Below, piece after piece: positions 19,836 to 28,074 of a stretch of 64,000 bases of DNA (within the stretch, counting starts at the first letter, position 1; each line of letters starts with the position of its first letter). The position numbers and the translations under genes are program-made. The stretch comes from a virus. The DNA lies in IMG/VR virus record IMGVR_UViG_3300031963_012915, positions 1-64,000 of that record. One strand, written 5' to 3'. A model generated the notes under the pieces. It had not been told where the DNA came from. It made no database searches and was given only the letters and a program-made list of their open reading frames with translations.

Positions 19836-20566
19836 TGGGTAAAATCAAAAAAACACCAGTTGTTACTCCGAATACAACTGAAACACAAATGAAAACAAAA
19901 AAAGACTTCATTTGTTCATTAATCAAAAGAAAAACCAGAGAAAAATTTTTATCAGAAAATCAAAAAATTTATTACGACACTTTAAAAAATAATCAAATTA
20001 CCGTTTGTTCAGGTCCTGCGGGAGTCGGAAAAAGCTACGTAGCCATGAAAGCGGCAATAGATCTTTTAGCAGACCCACAGACACCCTATGAAAAAATAAT
20101 CATAGTTAGACCTGCAGTTGAGGCGGAAGAAAAATTAGGGTCTCTCCCAGGAAATGTGGAGGAGAAATTAGATCCTTATATTTTCCCATCTTACTATCTT
20201 CTTAACAAAATAATTGGTAAGGAGATGAGAGAAAAATTGAAAGACATCGAAGCTATTGAAGTTTTTGCTTTGGCTTATATGAGAGGTATGAATATTGATA
20301 ATTCAATATTGATATTTGAGGAAGCACAAAACTCAACTCCGAACCAAATGAAGCTTTTATTGACGAGGATCGGATTTAACTCCAAATTTTTTATTTCAGG
20401 TGATTTGGAACAAACCGACCGATACAAAGATAAAACTCAAAGTGGTTTGTGGGATGCAATACAAAGAATGAAAAATATGAATGACGTAGGTGTTTTCGTT
20501 TTTGAAGATACAGATATTGTTAGAAACCCACTAATCACACACATCCTGAAAAGATACGAAGAATGA
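19835..20566 (+). CDS. phoH: PhoH-like ATPase
   Basis: 243 residues. Walker A is GPAGVGKSY (60-68), Walker B is ILIFEEAQN near 153-161, and VRPAVEAEEKLGSLPGNVEEK is the signature stretch between them, ending in ISGDLEQTDR. PhoH-like proteins are P-loop NTPases related to superfamily 1 helicases and are frequent in marine myoviruses; their role in infection is not settled. Overlaps its neighbours by 1 and 4 bp within the operon. Confidence 0.9.
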   Translation: MGKIKKTPVVTPNTTETQMKTKKDFICSLIKRKTREKFLSENQKIYYDTLKNNQITVCSGPAGVGKSYVAMKAAIDLLADPQTPYEKIIIVRPAVEAEEKLGSLPGNVEEKLDPYIFPSYYLLNKIIGKEMREKLKDIEAIEVFALAYMRGMNIDNSILIFEEAQNSTPNQMKLLLTRIGFNSKFFISGDLEQTDRYKDKTQSGLWDAIQRMKNMNDVGVFVFEDTDIVRNPLITHILKRYEE

Positions 20567-21159
20567 GAATTGGAATAGAAATGAATGGTGTTCTAAGAGA
20601 CACTATTCTGAAGTTTAAACAACTTTATGAAAAATTTTATATTGATCCATATTTGGATTTACCGGAGAAACCCGAGTTTGAGTATAAAATTATTGAACCG
20701 ATAGATTCTCTTAACCTGATGAATCATTTTACTTTTCCAAGTAAAGACGATTTCTATAGTTTTATGTATGAAGAACATCCAATGGAAATTTTCGGTCACT
20801 CTCCATCTGTAGAACTTTCTACGATGCATGATCTGAATGAGTTCTATTACGAAATGAGAGACAACCATGAGATCATGATTGTATCTGATGAAATTGGAAA
20901 ATCCAAACCAGCATCTCTGTTTTTTCTATCAAAGTTTGGTTGTTTGATTGAGAAAATAAAATTTTACTCAGAAATCACTCTAAATTCTATGTGGGACGAG
21001 TTGGACATTTTACTTACAGCAAATCCTGACCTACTATTAAAAAAACCTGATAACAAAATCATTATCAAGTTTGAAACATCTTATAACAAAAACATTGACT
21101 GTGAACACACAATCAAAAATTTGAAAGAGTTAAAAACCAAATTGGAGGAAATTTTATGA
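20563..21159 (+). CDS. HAD-like fold protein with degenerate active site
   Basis: 198 residues. The start MRIGIEMNGVLRDT looks like HAD motif I, but the DxD nucleophile is replaced by Glu-Met-Asn. IMIVSDEIGKSKPASLFFLSKFG resembles the motif II/III region of 5'-nucleotidase-like HAD proteins. If the fold is right the protein is probably catalytically dead or altered. Overlaps both neighbours by 4 bp, between phoH and a small unknown gene. Confidence 0.5.
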   Translation: MRIGIEMNGVLRDTILKFKQLYEKFYIDPYLDLPEKPEFEYKIIEPIDSLNLMNHFTFPSKDDFYSFMYEEHPMEIFGHSPSVELSTMHDLNEFYYEMRDNHEIMIVSDEIGKSKPASLFFLSKFGCLIEKIKFYSEITLNSMWDELDILLTANPDLLLKKPDNKIIIKFETSYNKNIDCEHTIKNLKELKTKLEEIL

Positions 21160-21425
21160 TTAAGGTACTTGGAGAAAACTATTTTATCGATTTAGATCAA
21201 ATCGAAAAATATGTTGACATGGGTCACGAAGAAGTGAGTGGGAATACAGAAATGAGAATCAACATTGTTAAATACGAATTGGTAAAAATGATGGTGGAAG
21301 TCGTACTATCCGATGAATTACCTATCGAGGATAATTTAGGAATAAAAAATAGGAACGCAACATCAACCCCATTCAGTTTAGCATTTAATAGTCTATTAAA
21401 TAAAAAAATCATACAACATTATTAA
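21156..21425 (+). CDS. Hypothetical small phage protein
   Basis: 89 residues, not recognised. Mixed alpha/beta appearance (VLGENYFIDLDQIEKYVDMG, then an INIVKYELVKMMVEVVL helix) and a basic end. Coupled to the gene before it by a 4-bp overlap and 1 bp from the next, so expressed with the operon. Confidence 0.55.
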   Translation: MIKVLGENYFIDLDQIEKYVDMGHEEVSGNTEMRINIVKYELVKMMVEVVLSDELPIEDNLGIKNRNATSTPFSLAFNSLLNKKIIQHY

Positions 21426-21426
21426 T

Positions 21427-22491
21427 ATGGAACAAAAAGTATTGAACTTGGACAAAGTCCAAATTTCTATAAACAAATTAAAAGAGAAAAGAGCGAAAAT
21501 TTATTTCTTCGTTCAAGACACTAAAGGTAATGCCAAAGCATCTGTTAGATACATTTATCAGATGGCAATGTCTTTAAAAACAAATGGCTTCAATCCAATC
21601 ATGCTACACGAAAAAAATGATTACGTTGGTGTGGGTAAATGGTTAGGTGAAAAGTTCATGACAGATCTACCACATAAGTCAATTGAAAACCAAAATTTAG
21701 AAATTTCTCCTGAAGACTTAATCGTAGTACCTGAAATATTTGGTTACGTCTTAGCACAAGTTAAAAATCTTCCAGCAGGAAAAATTGTATTATCACAATC
21801 ATATTCCACAATACTCGAAACACTTCAACCAGGTGAAAACTGGTCTCAGTTTGGAATCAACAAATGTATTACCACAACCACAAAACAAAAAGATTACGTG
21901 AATAGTGTAATGAAGAACGTAACCTTTGATGTAATTACGCCTGTGATTTCTGAATGTTTTGAAAAATCTAAATTCCCCGCTAAAACAATCGTTGCTGTCC
22001 ACACAAAAGAACAGAGGGACACGATCAACATCATCAAAACTTTCTATTTGAAATATCCACAATATCGTTGGATTACTTTCAGAGATATGAGAGGATTGAG
22101 TGAAACTGAATTCGCAAATACTTTGAAAGACTGTTGTTTATCTGTGTGGATTGATAACGAAAGCAGTTTTGGTACTTTCCCATTAGAGTCTATGAAATGT
22201 GGTGTTCCTGTGATCGGTAAAGTTCCTGATTTGATGCCGGAGTGGATGACAGAAGAAAATGGTGTTTGGATCGCAGACAAAAATATGATCGTGGATTTCA
22301 TATCAGATTTCCTTCAAAATTGGTTAGAAGATAACCTAAATGAAGACATGTTTGTTAAGATGGAAGAAACGGCAAACAAGTACACAGATACTGCAAAGTT
22401 CGATCAAGAGGTGACCAAACTTTTCGAAGACTACCAACTTAAGAGAGCAGAATCATTTGAAAATCAACTACAAAAATTACAAAATAATTAA
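21427..22491 (+). CDS. GT-B glycosyltransferase-like protein
   Basis: 354 residues. After a 25-residue leader, IYFFVQDTKGNAKASVRYIYQMA has the look of a GT4 acceptor domain. The second half has TIVAVHTKEQRDT, then SSFGTFPLESMKCGVPVIGKVP (near 245-266), the donor-site block of GT4 enzymes with its E/P-x-E glutamate, and NGVWI. Specificity unknown. Second glycan cluster after phoH, followed after 2 bp by a GT2-type gene. Confidence 0.7.
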   Translation: MEQKVLNLDKVQISINKLKEKRAKIYFFVQDTKGNAKASVRYIYQMAMSLKTNGFNPIMLHEKNDYVGVGKWLGEKFMTDLPHKSIENQNLEISPEDLIVVPEIFGYVLAQVKNLPAGKIVLSQSYSTILETLQPGENWSQFGINKCITTTTKQKDYVNSVMKNVTFDVITPVISECFEKSKFPAKTIVAVHTKEQRDTINIIKTFYLKYPQYRWITFRDMRGLSETEFANTLKDCCLSVWIDNESSFGTFPLESMKCGVPVIGKVPDLMPEWMTEENGVWIADKNMIVDFISDFLQNWLEDNLNEDMFVKMEETANKYTDTAKFDQEVTKLFEDYQLKRAESFENQLQKLQNN

Positions 22492-22493
22492 TT

Positions 22494-23300
22494 ATGTCAG
22501 AAAAATTAAACGTATCGATTATACTTCCGTTGAAGTCCGCAGTTGTTAGAGACTTTAATGATTATTTTACAAAAGCAATTCAATCAATTAAGAATCAACA
22601 ATTACAAGTAGATGAATTGGTTATTGTACATACACAAGAGGAATCTTTAGTAACCTTATTGAATAGTTTCGATTTCGGAGATTTGAACGTGAACAAATAC
22701 GTTTGGGATAAAGAACCAAACTTCTGTTCTCAAATGAATTTCGGTATCGAAAAATCAAAGAATCCGTGGATCTCATTTTTCGAATTTGATGATGAGTATT
22801 CTAGTATTTGGTTCAAGAATGTAGAAAAATACATGAAAGCCTACCCAACAGTGGATGCATTTTTACCAATAGTAGTAGACACTAATGATAAAGGAGTGTT
22901 TCAAGGTTTCACGAACGAAGCAGCGTTTGCCGCGAATTTTTCTCAAGAACTTGGTTATTTAACTAATGAAACATTAAATGATTATTCAAACTTCCAAACC
23001 GCAGGGATGGTACTAAGAAAAAGCGCAGTACAAGATTTCGGTGGATTCAAACCCTCAATCAAACTTACATTCGTTTATGAATTTTTGTTGAGATTAACTT
23101 ACAACTCTGTTAATATAATGTCTATTCCAAGATTGGGATACAAACACACTAACATGAGGGAAGGGTCAATATTTTGGAATTATAAGAACGGTGAATCAGT
23201 TCTTACAGATGACGAAGTTAAGTTTTGGTTACAGACTGCCAAAAAAGAATATTTCTTCGTTGACGACAGGTCAATAAAATACCAAACAACGAATGAATAA
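22494..23300 (+). CDS. GT2-like glycosyltransferase
   Basis: 268 residues. SIILPLKSAVVRDFNDYFTKAIQSIKNQ is the GT-A N-terminal strand and helix; FFEFDDEYSS near 91-100 replaces the DXD motif; later NFQTAGMVLRKSAVQDFGGF fits the acceptor-loop region of GT2 enzymes. Overlaps the late sigma factor gene by one base (TAATG). Confidence 0.68.
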   Translation: MSEKLNVSIILPLKSAVVRDFNDYFTKAIQSIKNQQLQVDELVIVHTQEESLVTLLNSFDFGDLNVNKYVWDKEPNFCSQMNFGIEKSKNPWISFFEFDDEYSSIWFKNVEKYMKAYPTVDAFLPIVVDTNDKGVFQGFTNEAAFAANFSQELGYLTNETLNDYSNFQTAGMVLRKSAVQDFGGFKPSIKLTFVYEFLLRLTYNSVNIMSIPRLGYKHTNMREGSIFWNYKNGESVLTDDEVKFWLQTAKKEYFFVDDRSIKYQTTNE

Positions 23301-24046
23301 TGCTAGAAATTCTTTCTGGTCAAACAGAAGAAACACTAATCAAAAAAAGAGGTAGAAAAGCAGTCAAAGAAAACTATTTCGATGTAAGAGAAGAAACCGC
23401 AGTTAGAAATTTCCTTGTCGCCGAAACGATGGAGGAAAAGAACAAAATCTACAACGAATTTTTGAGAGCCCCTCTTGATAAGATGATCTCTTCGATTATC
23501 AGACGATATAAACTATATCGTAAGGACATGGATTTTATCGAGATTCATGTGGACACCCACTCGTTCCTGATGACCAAGGTTGATAAGTTCAAACCTGCAA
23601 AAAATAAGAAAGCGTATTCTTATTTCGGTACCATCTGCAAGAACTACTTGATGGGTCAAATCATTAAAGATCAGAAAGAAACTAACAGAAAAGTTTCTTA
23701 CGAAGACATATCCTCTTCTTTGGAGGAAAGACCTGATTTAATTTACAGAATTGATGAAGATCTGATGGATGTTGAAGGATTAATCAAAAAGTATCTTACC
23801 GATCTGAAAACCTTCATCGACACGGAGTCCCTCAATGAAAATGAACAAAAACTAGGATATGCCCTGATAGAAATATTCGAAAATTATGAATTGATTTTCT
23901 CAGGAGCGGACAACAACAAGTTCAACAAAAACGTCATTCTTCTTTCACTAAGGGAGATGACAAACCTGAGTACAAAGGAGATTAGAAGTGCAATGAAAAG
24001 ATTCAAGAAACTATATCTCTTCACTCAATCTAAAATGAAAATTTAA
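23300..24046 (+). CDS. gp55: Late-transcription sigma factor (T4 gp55-like)
   Basis: 248 residues. The middle (LDKMISSIIRRYKLYR, then KAYSYFGTICKNYLMGQIIKDQK at about 112-134) matches the sigma region 2 core of gp55-type factors, and LREMTNLSTKEIRSAMKRFKKLY at the end resembles their C-terminal helix pair. Such proteins direct host RNA polymerase to late promoters, usually together with a sliding clamp. It is the last gene before the block in which the TATTTATA motif becomes common, so it is the best candidate reader of that motif. Confidence 0.78.
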   Translation: MLEILSGQTEETLIKKRGRKAVKENYFDVREETAVRNFLVAETMEEKNKIYNEFLRAPLDKMISSIIRRYKLYRKDMDFIEIHVDTHSFLMTKVDKFKPAKNKKAYSYFGTICKNYLMGQIIKDQKETNRKVSYEDISSSLEERPDLIYRIDEDLMDVEGLIKKYLTDLKTFIDTESLNENEQKLGYALIEIFENYELIFSGADNNKFNKNVILLSLREMTNLSTKEIRSAMKRFKKLYLFTQSKMKI

Positions 24047-24053
24047 CAGTCAG

Positions 24054-24061
24054 TATTTATA
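24054..24061 (+). promoter_or_regulatory. Late-promoter-like motif TATTTATA
   Basis: Exact octamer in coding orientation, only 4 bp before the ATG at 24066, at the junction between the sigma gene and the structural genes. Confidence 0.6.
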
Positions 24062-24065
24062 GAAT

Positions 24066-24428
24066 ATGCCTCGTCCACAACGAAAAGAAATAAATTTTAC
24101 TAAAGAGTCGATTTTGTCTCTTATGCAAGAAATCTACAATGAACTTGTAGAACAAAGAAATACTGCAATAAGAGTTCAAAATAAGATGCTGACTTTCATG
24201 AAGGATCCTCAAGACATGCAAACGATCGGCCCTGTAATTGAAAAACAACAGAAAATCATCAATGATTGTGTTGAAAAAAAGTTGAGCCTGTCTAAACTAC
24301 AATCCTCAATTTGGGAAAAGTCCAATAGTCAACAGGAAAGTTTTTCATTGTCTGATTTGGACGACGACTTAATTCAAAATTTAATTCAAAAAGAAGTGGA
24401 TAGTGACGAGGGATCGTACAAACTATAA
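24066..24428 (+). CDS. Hypothetical helical phage protein
   Basis: 120 residues, predicted largely alpha-helical: a long helix (SILSLMQEIYNELVEQRNTA) and a second one (IEKQQKIINDCVEKKLSL), then an acidic end. Not recognised. Leads the structural operon directly behind a late-type motif; possibly a chaperone or small virion protein. 6 bp before the 642-residue gene. Confidence 0.55.
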   Translation: MPRPQRKEINFTKESILSLMQEIYNELVEQRNTAIRVQNKMLTFMKDPQDMQTIGPVIEKQQKIINDCVEKKLSLSKLQSSIWEKSNSQQESFSLSDLDDDLIQNLIQKEVDSDEGSYKL

Positions 24429-24434
24429 TCCATT

Positions 24435-26363
24435 ATGGCTTCTTTAGATTTAAATAATTCCTACCAAAAAGCTCAAGAAAAAATCAAATCTCTGAAAACC
24501 TTCAGAGAAATTTCTGACGCCGCAAAAAATTTGGAGTCCTCGAATCAGAAGATACCTTTTGATCAGTTTGATAAAAACCTCCTATCACCTCTAGAAAAAT
24601 TAAAGGAACAAAAAAAGAGATACCAAAGACAGGGTCAGTCTCAAATGCAGAATCTTTTAAGTTTAGCCAAAGAAAACGCTGGGTCAGGTACAGGATTCAT
24701 AGGTGAGATCAAGAAGAAGTTTTTGGAAGCCTACACAAGATGTGAACCTAAGATAAAACAGATAATGGAGCAAGAAATGCTCAAAGCCGTCGGATGTTCA
24801 CAAGAACAAAAATATAATCCTTCATCTTCAATTTATATTCCTGTTCAGGTTATCGATATATTCGGAAAACTGAAAACAGATCCAAGTTCTCCAATTGGAA
24901 AATTATTGTATGAAAAAGAAACTCCAATATACAACGAGTTTCCTTTTGCGATGAATAAAGAACTGTACAACCGAACACAATCACCAGGACAGACTTTTTC
25001 GGCATTCTTTGGTAATCCATACTACGGTTCGTCTCAACAGAAATTATTCGATATTAGTTATGTAACACAGAATGCACGTGGTGTCACTGGCGACTTTTTC
25101 AAAGTAAAATTAGAAAACAGAGAGTCTTTGGGTAATGTAGGAGAATTTCTTTCCGATTACATGTCAACCATAAGATTGATGGACTCTACAAATCTTATGT
25201 CCGAGATTGTAAATCTTTTGACTAACGCGGTTGATATGAAAGCCTCAATAGGTTCGGGTGAGATTGAATCGAAAACTAAATTTGGTTTGATTGTTCAGAG
25301 GGTTTTAGGTTTGTGTTTCGACAATAGAAAAGAAATTGATGTAAGTGGTATTTCCAAGGTTGCAGAATTGGACGGTGTTGACGATTCGTTTTTTGAAATG
25401 ACCGACGTTGATAGAGCAATCATTCAAAACCAAATATCAAATATTCAATTAAGATCATTGGAATTTGTAGAGTGTGATAATGTTAAGGTTACCGTTGATT
25501 TCAATAACATCGTAAATCAAATGGTGGACGCAATTACCACCGAAAATATTGATGATCCTAAGGTTCTACAAGCTAACATTGAGAAAATAGTGAACTCAGC
25601 ATCCGACGACCCATCATGGAAATTGAAAATACCAAATGATTTTAACATCAAGTTAAAAATAGATGAAGATTTACTCACAAAAATTCCTTTAGCTATTGTT
25701 GCTTCAGTTTTATCACCTAAAGTACTGTTACCTATTTTTATAATGGCAATTGCAATAGGAAATGAGTATGTTGGTGAACTCAAATCATTGGAAGAGTTCT
25801 TTATAAAATTCAAACGATTTTTCATATCATTTGTTTCTAAAGTTGGTGCATTATTTGTTGAAGAACTTTTTGAAATAATAAAAAGAGATATTCTCCAATT
25901 AGTCCAATCGGTTTTAGGTGAAATATCAAGATCTAAAATAGCCAAACAATACGCAATGATAGCATCTCTTTTGGAAGTTGTAGTTGCGGTTGCAATTCTA
26001 ATTGATGACTATAGAAAATGTAAATCACTAATAGATAACATATTGAGTTTATTGAGTATCATCGGTAGAAACTTGAACTTGAGAATACCATATCCTCTAA
26101 TGTTAGCTGCGCCTCTGTTGGGTGGGACGACCCCCGAGGGTACAACTATAAGTGTTATCGAACAATTACAAAAGTTCGGTCTGCCTACTGGTCCATCTGC
26201 AGACGGAACCCCTAACTTGTCTCTGATCGCTGAACTCGCTAGACAAAAAGGTCAAGAATTATCAGAGGCAGCATCAGGATTTGTACAAGTTGCAATACCT
26301 CCTGACATTATTCTTCCTTCAGGAAGACCTGGACAATTAACAATGAGTGGTAAAAAATTCTAA
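24435..26363 (+). CDS. Large phage structural protein, probably tail/baseplate
   Basis: 642 residues, not recognised by family. Helical, Lys/Gln-rich N-terminus (1-110); globular middle; hydrophobic stretches at about 415-440 (PLAIVASVLSPKVLLPIFIM) and 510-525 (SLLEVVVAVAIL) that could be buried helices or membrane-interacting; a Pro/Gly-rich C-terminus (VAIPPDIILPSGRPGQL). Context: behind a late motif and followed by a gp5-like baseplate gene. Confidence 0.6.
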   Translation: MASLDLNNSYQKAQEKIKSLKTFREISDAAKNLESSNQKIPFDQFDKNLLSPLEKLKEQKKRYQRQGQSQMQNLLSLAKENAGSGTGFIGEIKKKFLEAYTRCEPKIKQIMEQEMLKAVGCSQEQKYNPSSSIYIPVQVIDIFGKLKTDPSSPIGKLLYEKETPIYNEFPFAMNKELYNRTQSPGQTFSAFFGNPYYGSSQQKLFDISYVTQNARGVTGDFFKVKLENRESLGNVGEFLSDYMSTIRLMDSTNLMSEIVNLLTNAVDMKASIGSGEIESKTKFGLIVQRVLGLCFDNRKEIDVSGISKVAELDGVDDSFFEMTDVDRAIIQNQISNIQLRSLEFVECDNVKVTVDFNNIVNQMVDAITTENIDDPKVLQANIEKIVNSASDDPSWKLKIPNDFNIKLKIDEDLLTKIPLAIVASVLSPKVLLPIFIMAIAIGNEYVGELKSLEEFFIKFKRFFISFVSKVGALFVEELFEIIKRDILQLVQSVLGEISRSKIAKQYAMIASLLEVVVAVAILIDDYRKCKSLIDNILSLLSIIGRNLNLRIPYPLMLAAPLLGGTTPEGTTISVIEQLQKFGLPTGPSADGTPNLSLIAELARQKGQELSEAASGFVQVAIPPDIILPSGRPGQLTMSGKKF

Positions 26364-26364
26364 T

Positions 26365-26559
26365 ATGAAATTCGAAGAGATAAAAGAAAGTATCACTGAC
26401 CTTAAAAGCCTACCAAATAAAAAATTGGTTGAGATGATGCAACATCTCAGTTCTGAACATGAACTTATAAAAAAAGAGATAATAAACCTAACACACTATT
26501 TCGACAAGATTGAGGAATCTTATAACACAATTTTGGAGGAGTATGAAAAAAGAACGTAA
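26365..26559 (+). CDS. Small coiled-coil phage protein
   Basis: 64 residues from the ATG at 26365, right after the preceding stop (TAATATG); an in-frame ATG at 26347 would overlap the upstream gene and is less likely. Nearly all helix with heptad-like hydrophobic spacing (LVEMMQHLSSEHELIKKEI). The stop overlaps the next start by one base. Possibly an assembly chaperone for its neighbours. Confidence 0.55.
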   Translation: MKFEEIKESITDLKSLPNKKLVEMMQHLSSEHELIKKEIINLTHYFDKIEESYNTILEEYEKRT

Positions 26560-28055
26560 TGTCTGACGGTAATTTAATTTATTCCAAGATAATATTCCAA
26601 GCAAATGTCTTCGATGACCAAGACCCTCTTATGCTTGGAAGAATCAGAGCTTCAGCTCAGACCGATAACGTACAGGCAATATACAACGCAATTCCTGATT
26701 GGGATCCTGTCGAAGGTCCTTGGAGTACTAAAGACCCATTTGTGTTCCTTCCTTTATTACCATATTTCGTAAGCCAAACTCCGAAAGCTACCGAGTTAGT
26801 ACAAATAATTTATCAGAACCCAAGAGTACAATATTCTAATCAGTTTTACATACAAGGTCCATTCTCGTCACCAATGTTGACGAGTAGACAGGATAACCAA
26901 GGGGCCAACAGTATGTTGGGTACGGGTATACAATACAAACAATACCCATCTATTAAAAATAAGTTTACAGGAACCTATGAAGACGCAAGAAGTGCCGGTA
27001 TATTTCCCGAACCAGGAGATAATGGATTCTTGGGCAGAGGTAATGCCGATTTAATTGTAAAAAAGAACGAAGTTTTGCTGAGAGCAGGTAAAACCTTCAG
27101 TACTAATCCACGTGAATTACCAGTCGGATACAATGGAAGAGCTTTCTTTCAACTCTCACAATTCACACAAACAAAAAGACAGAACGGTTTTAAAAAATAT
27201 CGTAAACTAAATGAGATCGTTCTTCCCATGAAATATCTCATCGAATATACGTTGTATAATCCTGAGAACCAAGCCAATGTGTTTAATGGGGAAATTAATA
27301 TCTACACCTTCAATGGTACTACACTTACAAACGATGAGTTTAGTTTGACGAAAGAATATAGTGATACTGTTTTGAAAGAAATCGTAAAAATTGAAAATCT
27401 ATCAATGCAAGATGTGATTCTCAAAATCAATGGGGTTCTTCAGGGGTATAATAACAATAATGATACACCATTCTTCTTCAGACCAGCAGAAACTATATCT
27501 CAATATATCTCAACTAGTTCTTCGGCTTCAACTGTAAACACTGGAGCTCAAACAGACCCTACTGTCACGAATGTATCTTTCTTATACACTCAAGTAAAAC
27601 CAAATGCAAGTGCTAATGTTAGAGGATCAGGTTTAGTTTTCTTCAAAAACGCCTACGGTCAACAATATAGCCCTGAAAAAGTGGTTGAGCCTATAATCGA
27701 ATACACTCCGACTCCACAATCTATCGGTGCCGTAGGTGCTGACATGTTGTACTTATTGTCCCATAAATCTCAAATACCTGGAAAACAGGTAATCAATCTC
27801 GATGGAACTCTTTACGGAATTAGTCAAGATAAGTTCGCTGACGATCTGATAAATAGCACATCAAGCACTGTAAGAGGTGAAGAATTATTGAAATTATTAA
27901 GTCTGATTGTCAAGTTCTTAGTAGGTCATTCTCATCCCTACCATCAAATGCCACCAACATCGATCGCCACAAACGGAACCTCAGTTCCCGACATTCTTCA
28001 AGAAATCCAACAAGGAACACAAAAAATCCTTAATAGTAATATCCGAATCAATTGA
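26559..28055 (+). CDS. Baseplate hub/spike-like structural protein
   Basis: 498 residues. The N-terminus has a phrase typical of OB-fold baseplate hub proteins (DPLMLGRIRASAQTD, 22-36). The middle is Asn/Gln/Tyr-rich; the C-terminal part has GRAFFQLSQFTQ, then a helix with RGEELLKLLSLIVKFLVGHSHPYHQMPP (about 445-472), as in spike/hub proteins of T4-like phages. The hub assignment is by pattern only. Confidence 0.55.
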   Translation: MSDGNLIYSKIIFQANVFDDQDPLMLGRIRASAQTDNVQAIYNAIPDWDPVEGPWSTKDPFVFLPLLPYFVSQTPKATELVQIIYQNPRVQYSNQFYIQGPFSSPMLTSRQDNQGANSMLGTGIQYKQYPSIKNKFTGTYEDARSAGIFPEPGDNGFLGRGNADLIVKKNEVLLRAGKTFSTNPRELPVGYNGRAFFQLSQFTQTKRQNGFKKYRKLNEIVLPMKYLIEYTLYNPENQANVFNGEINIYTFNGTTLTNDEFSLTKEYSDTVLKEIVKIENLSMQDVILKINGVLQGYNNNNDTPFFFRPAETISQYISTSSSASTVNTGAQTDPTVTNVSFLYTQVKPNASANVRGSGLVFFKNAYGQQYSPEKVVEPIIEYTPTPQSIGAVGADMLYLLSHKSQIPGKQVINLDGTLYGISQDKFADDLINSTSSTVRGEELLKLLSLIVKFLVGHSHPYHQMPPTSIATNGTSVPDILQEIQQGTQKILNSNIRIN

Positions 28056-28063
28056 TATTTATT
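28056..28063 (+). promoter_or_regulatory. Late-promoter-like motif (variant TATTTATT)
   Basis: One mismatch to TATTTATA, 11 bp before the ATG at 28075. It starts at the end of the previous gene. Confidence 0.45.
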
Positions 28064-28074
28064 GAAAAAGATTA

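Noticed and set aside
8338-23300. Glycan island as a block of misassembled host polysaccharide genes
   Set aside because: It is interleaved with phage-type dUTPase, exonuclease, PhoH and late sigma genes using the same overlaps and base composition.
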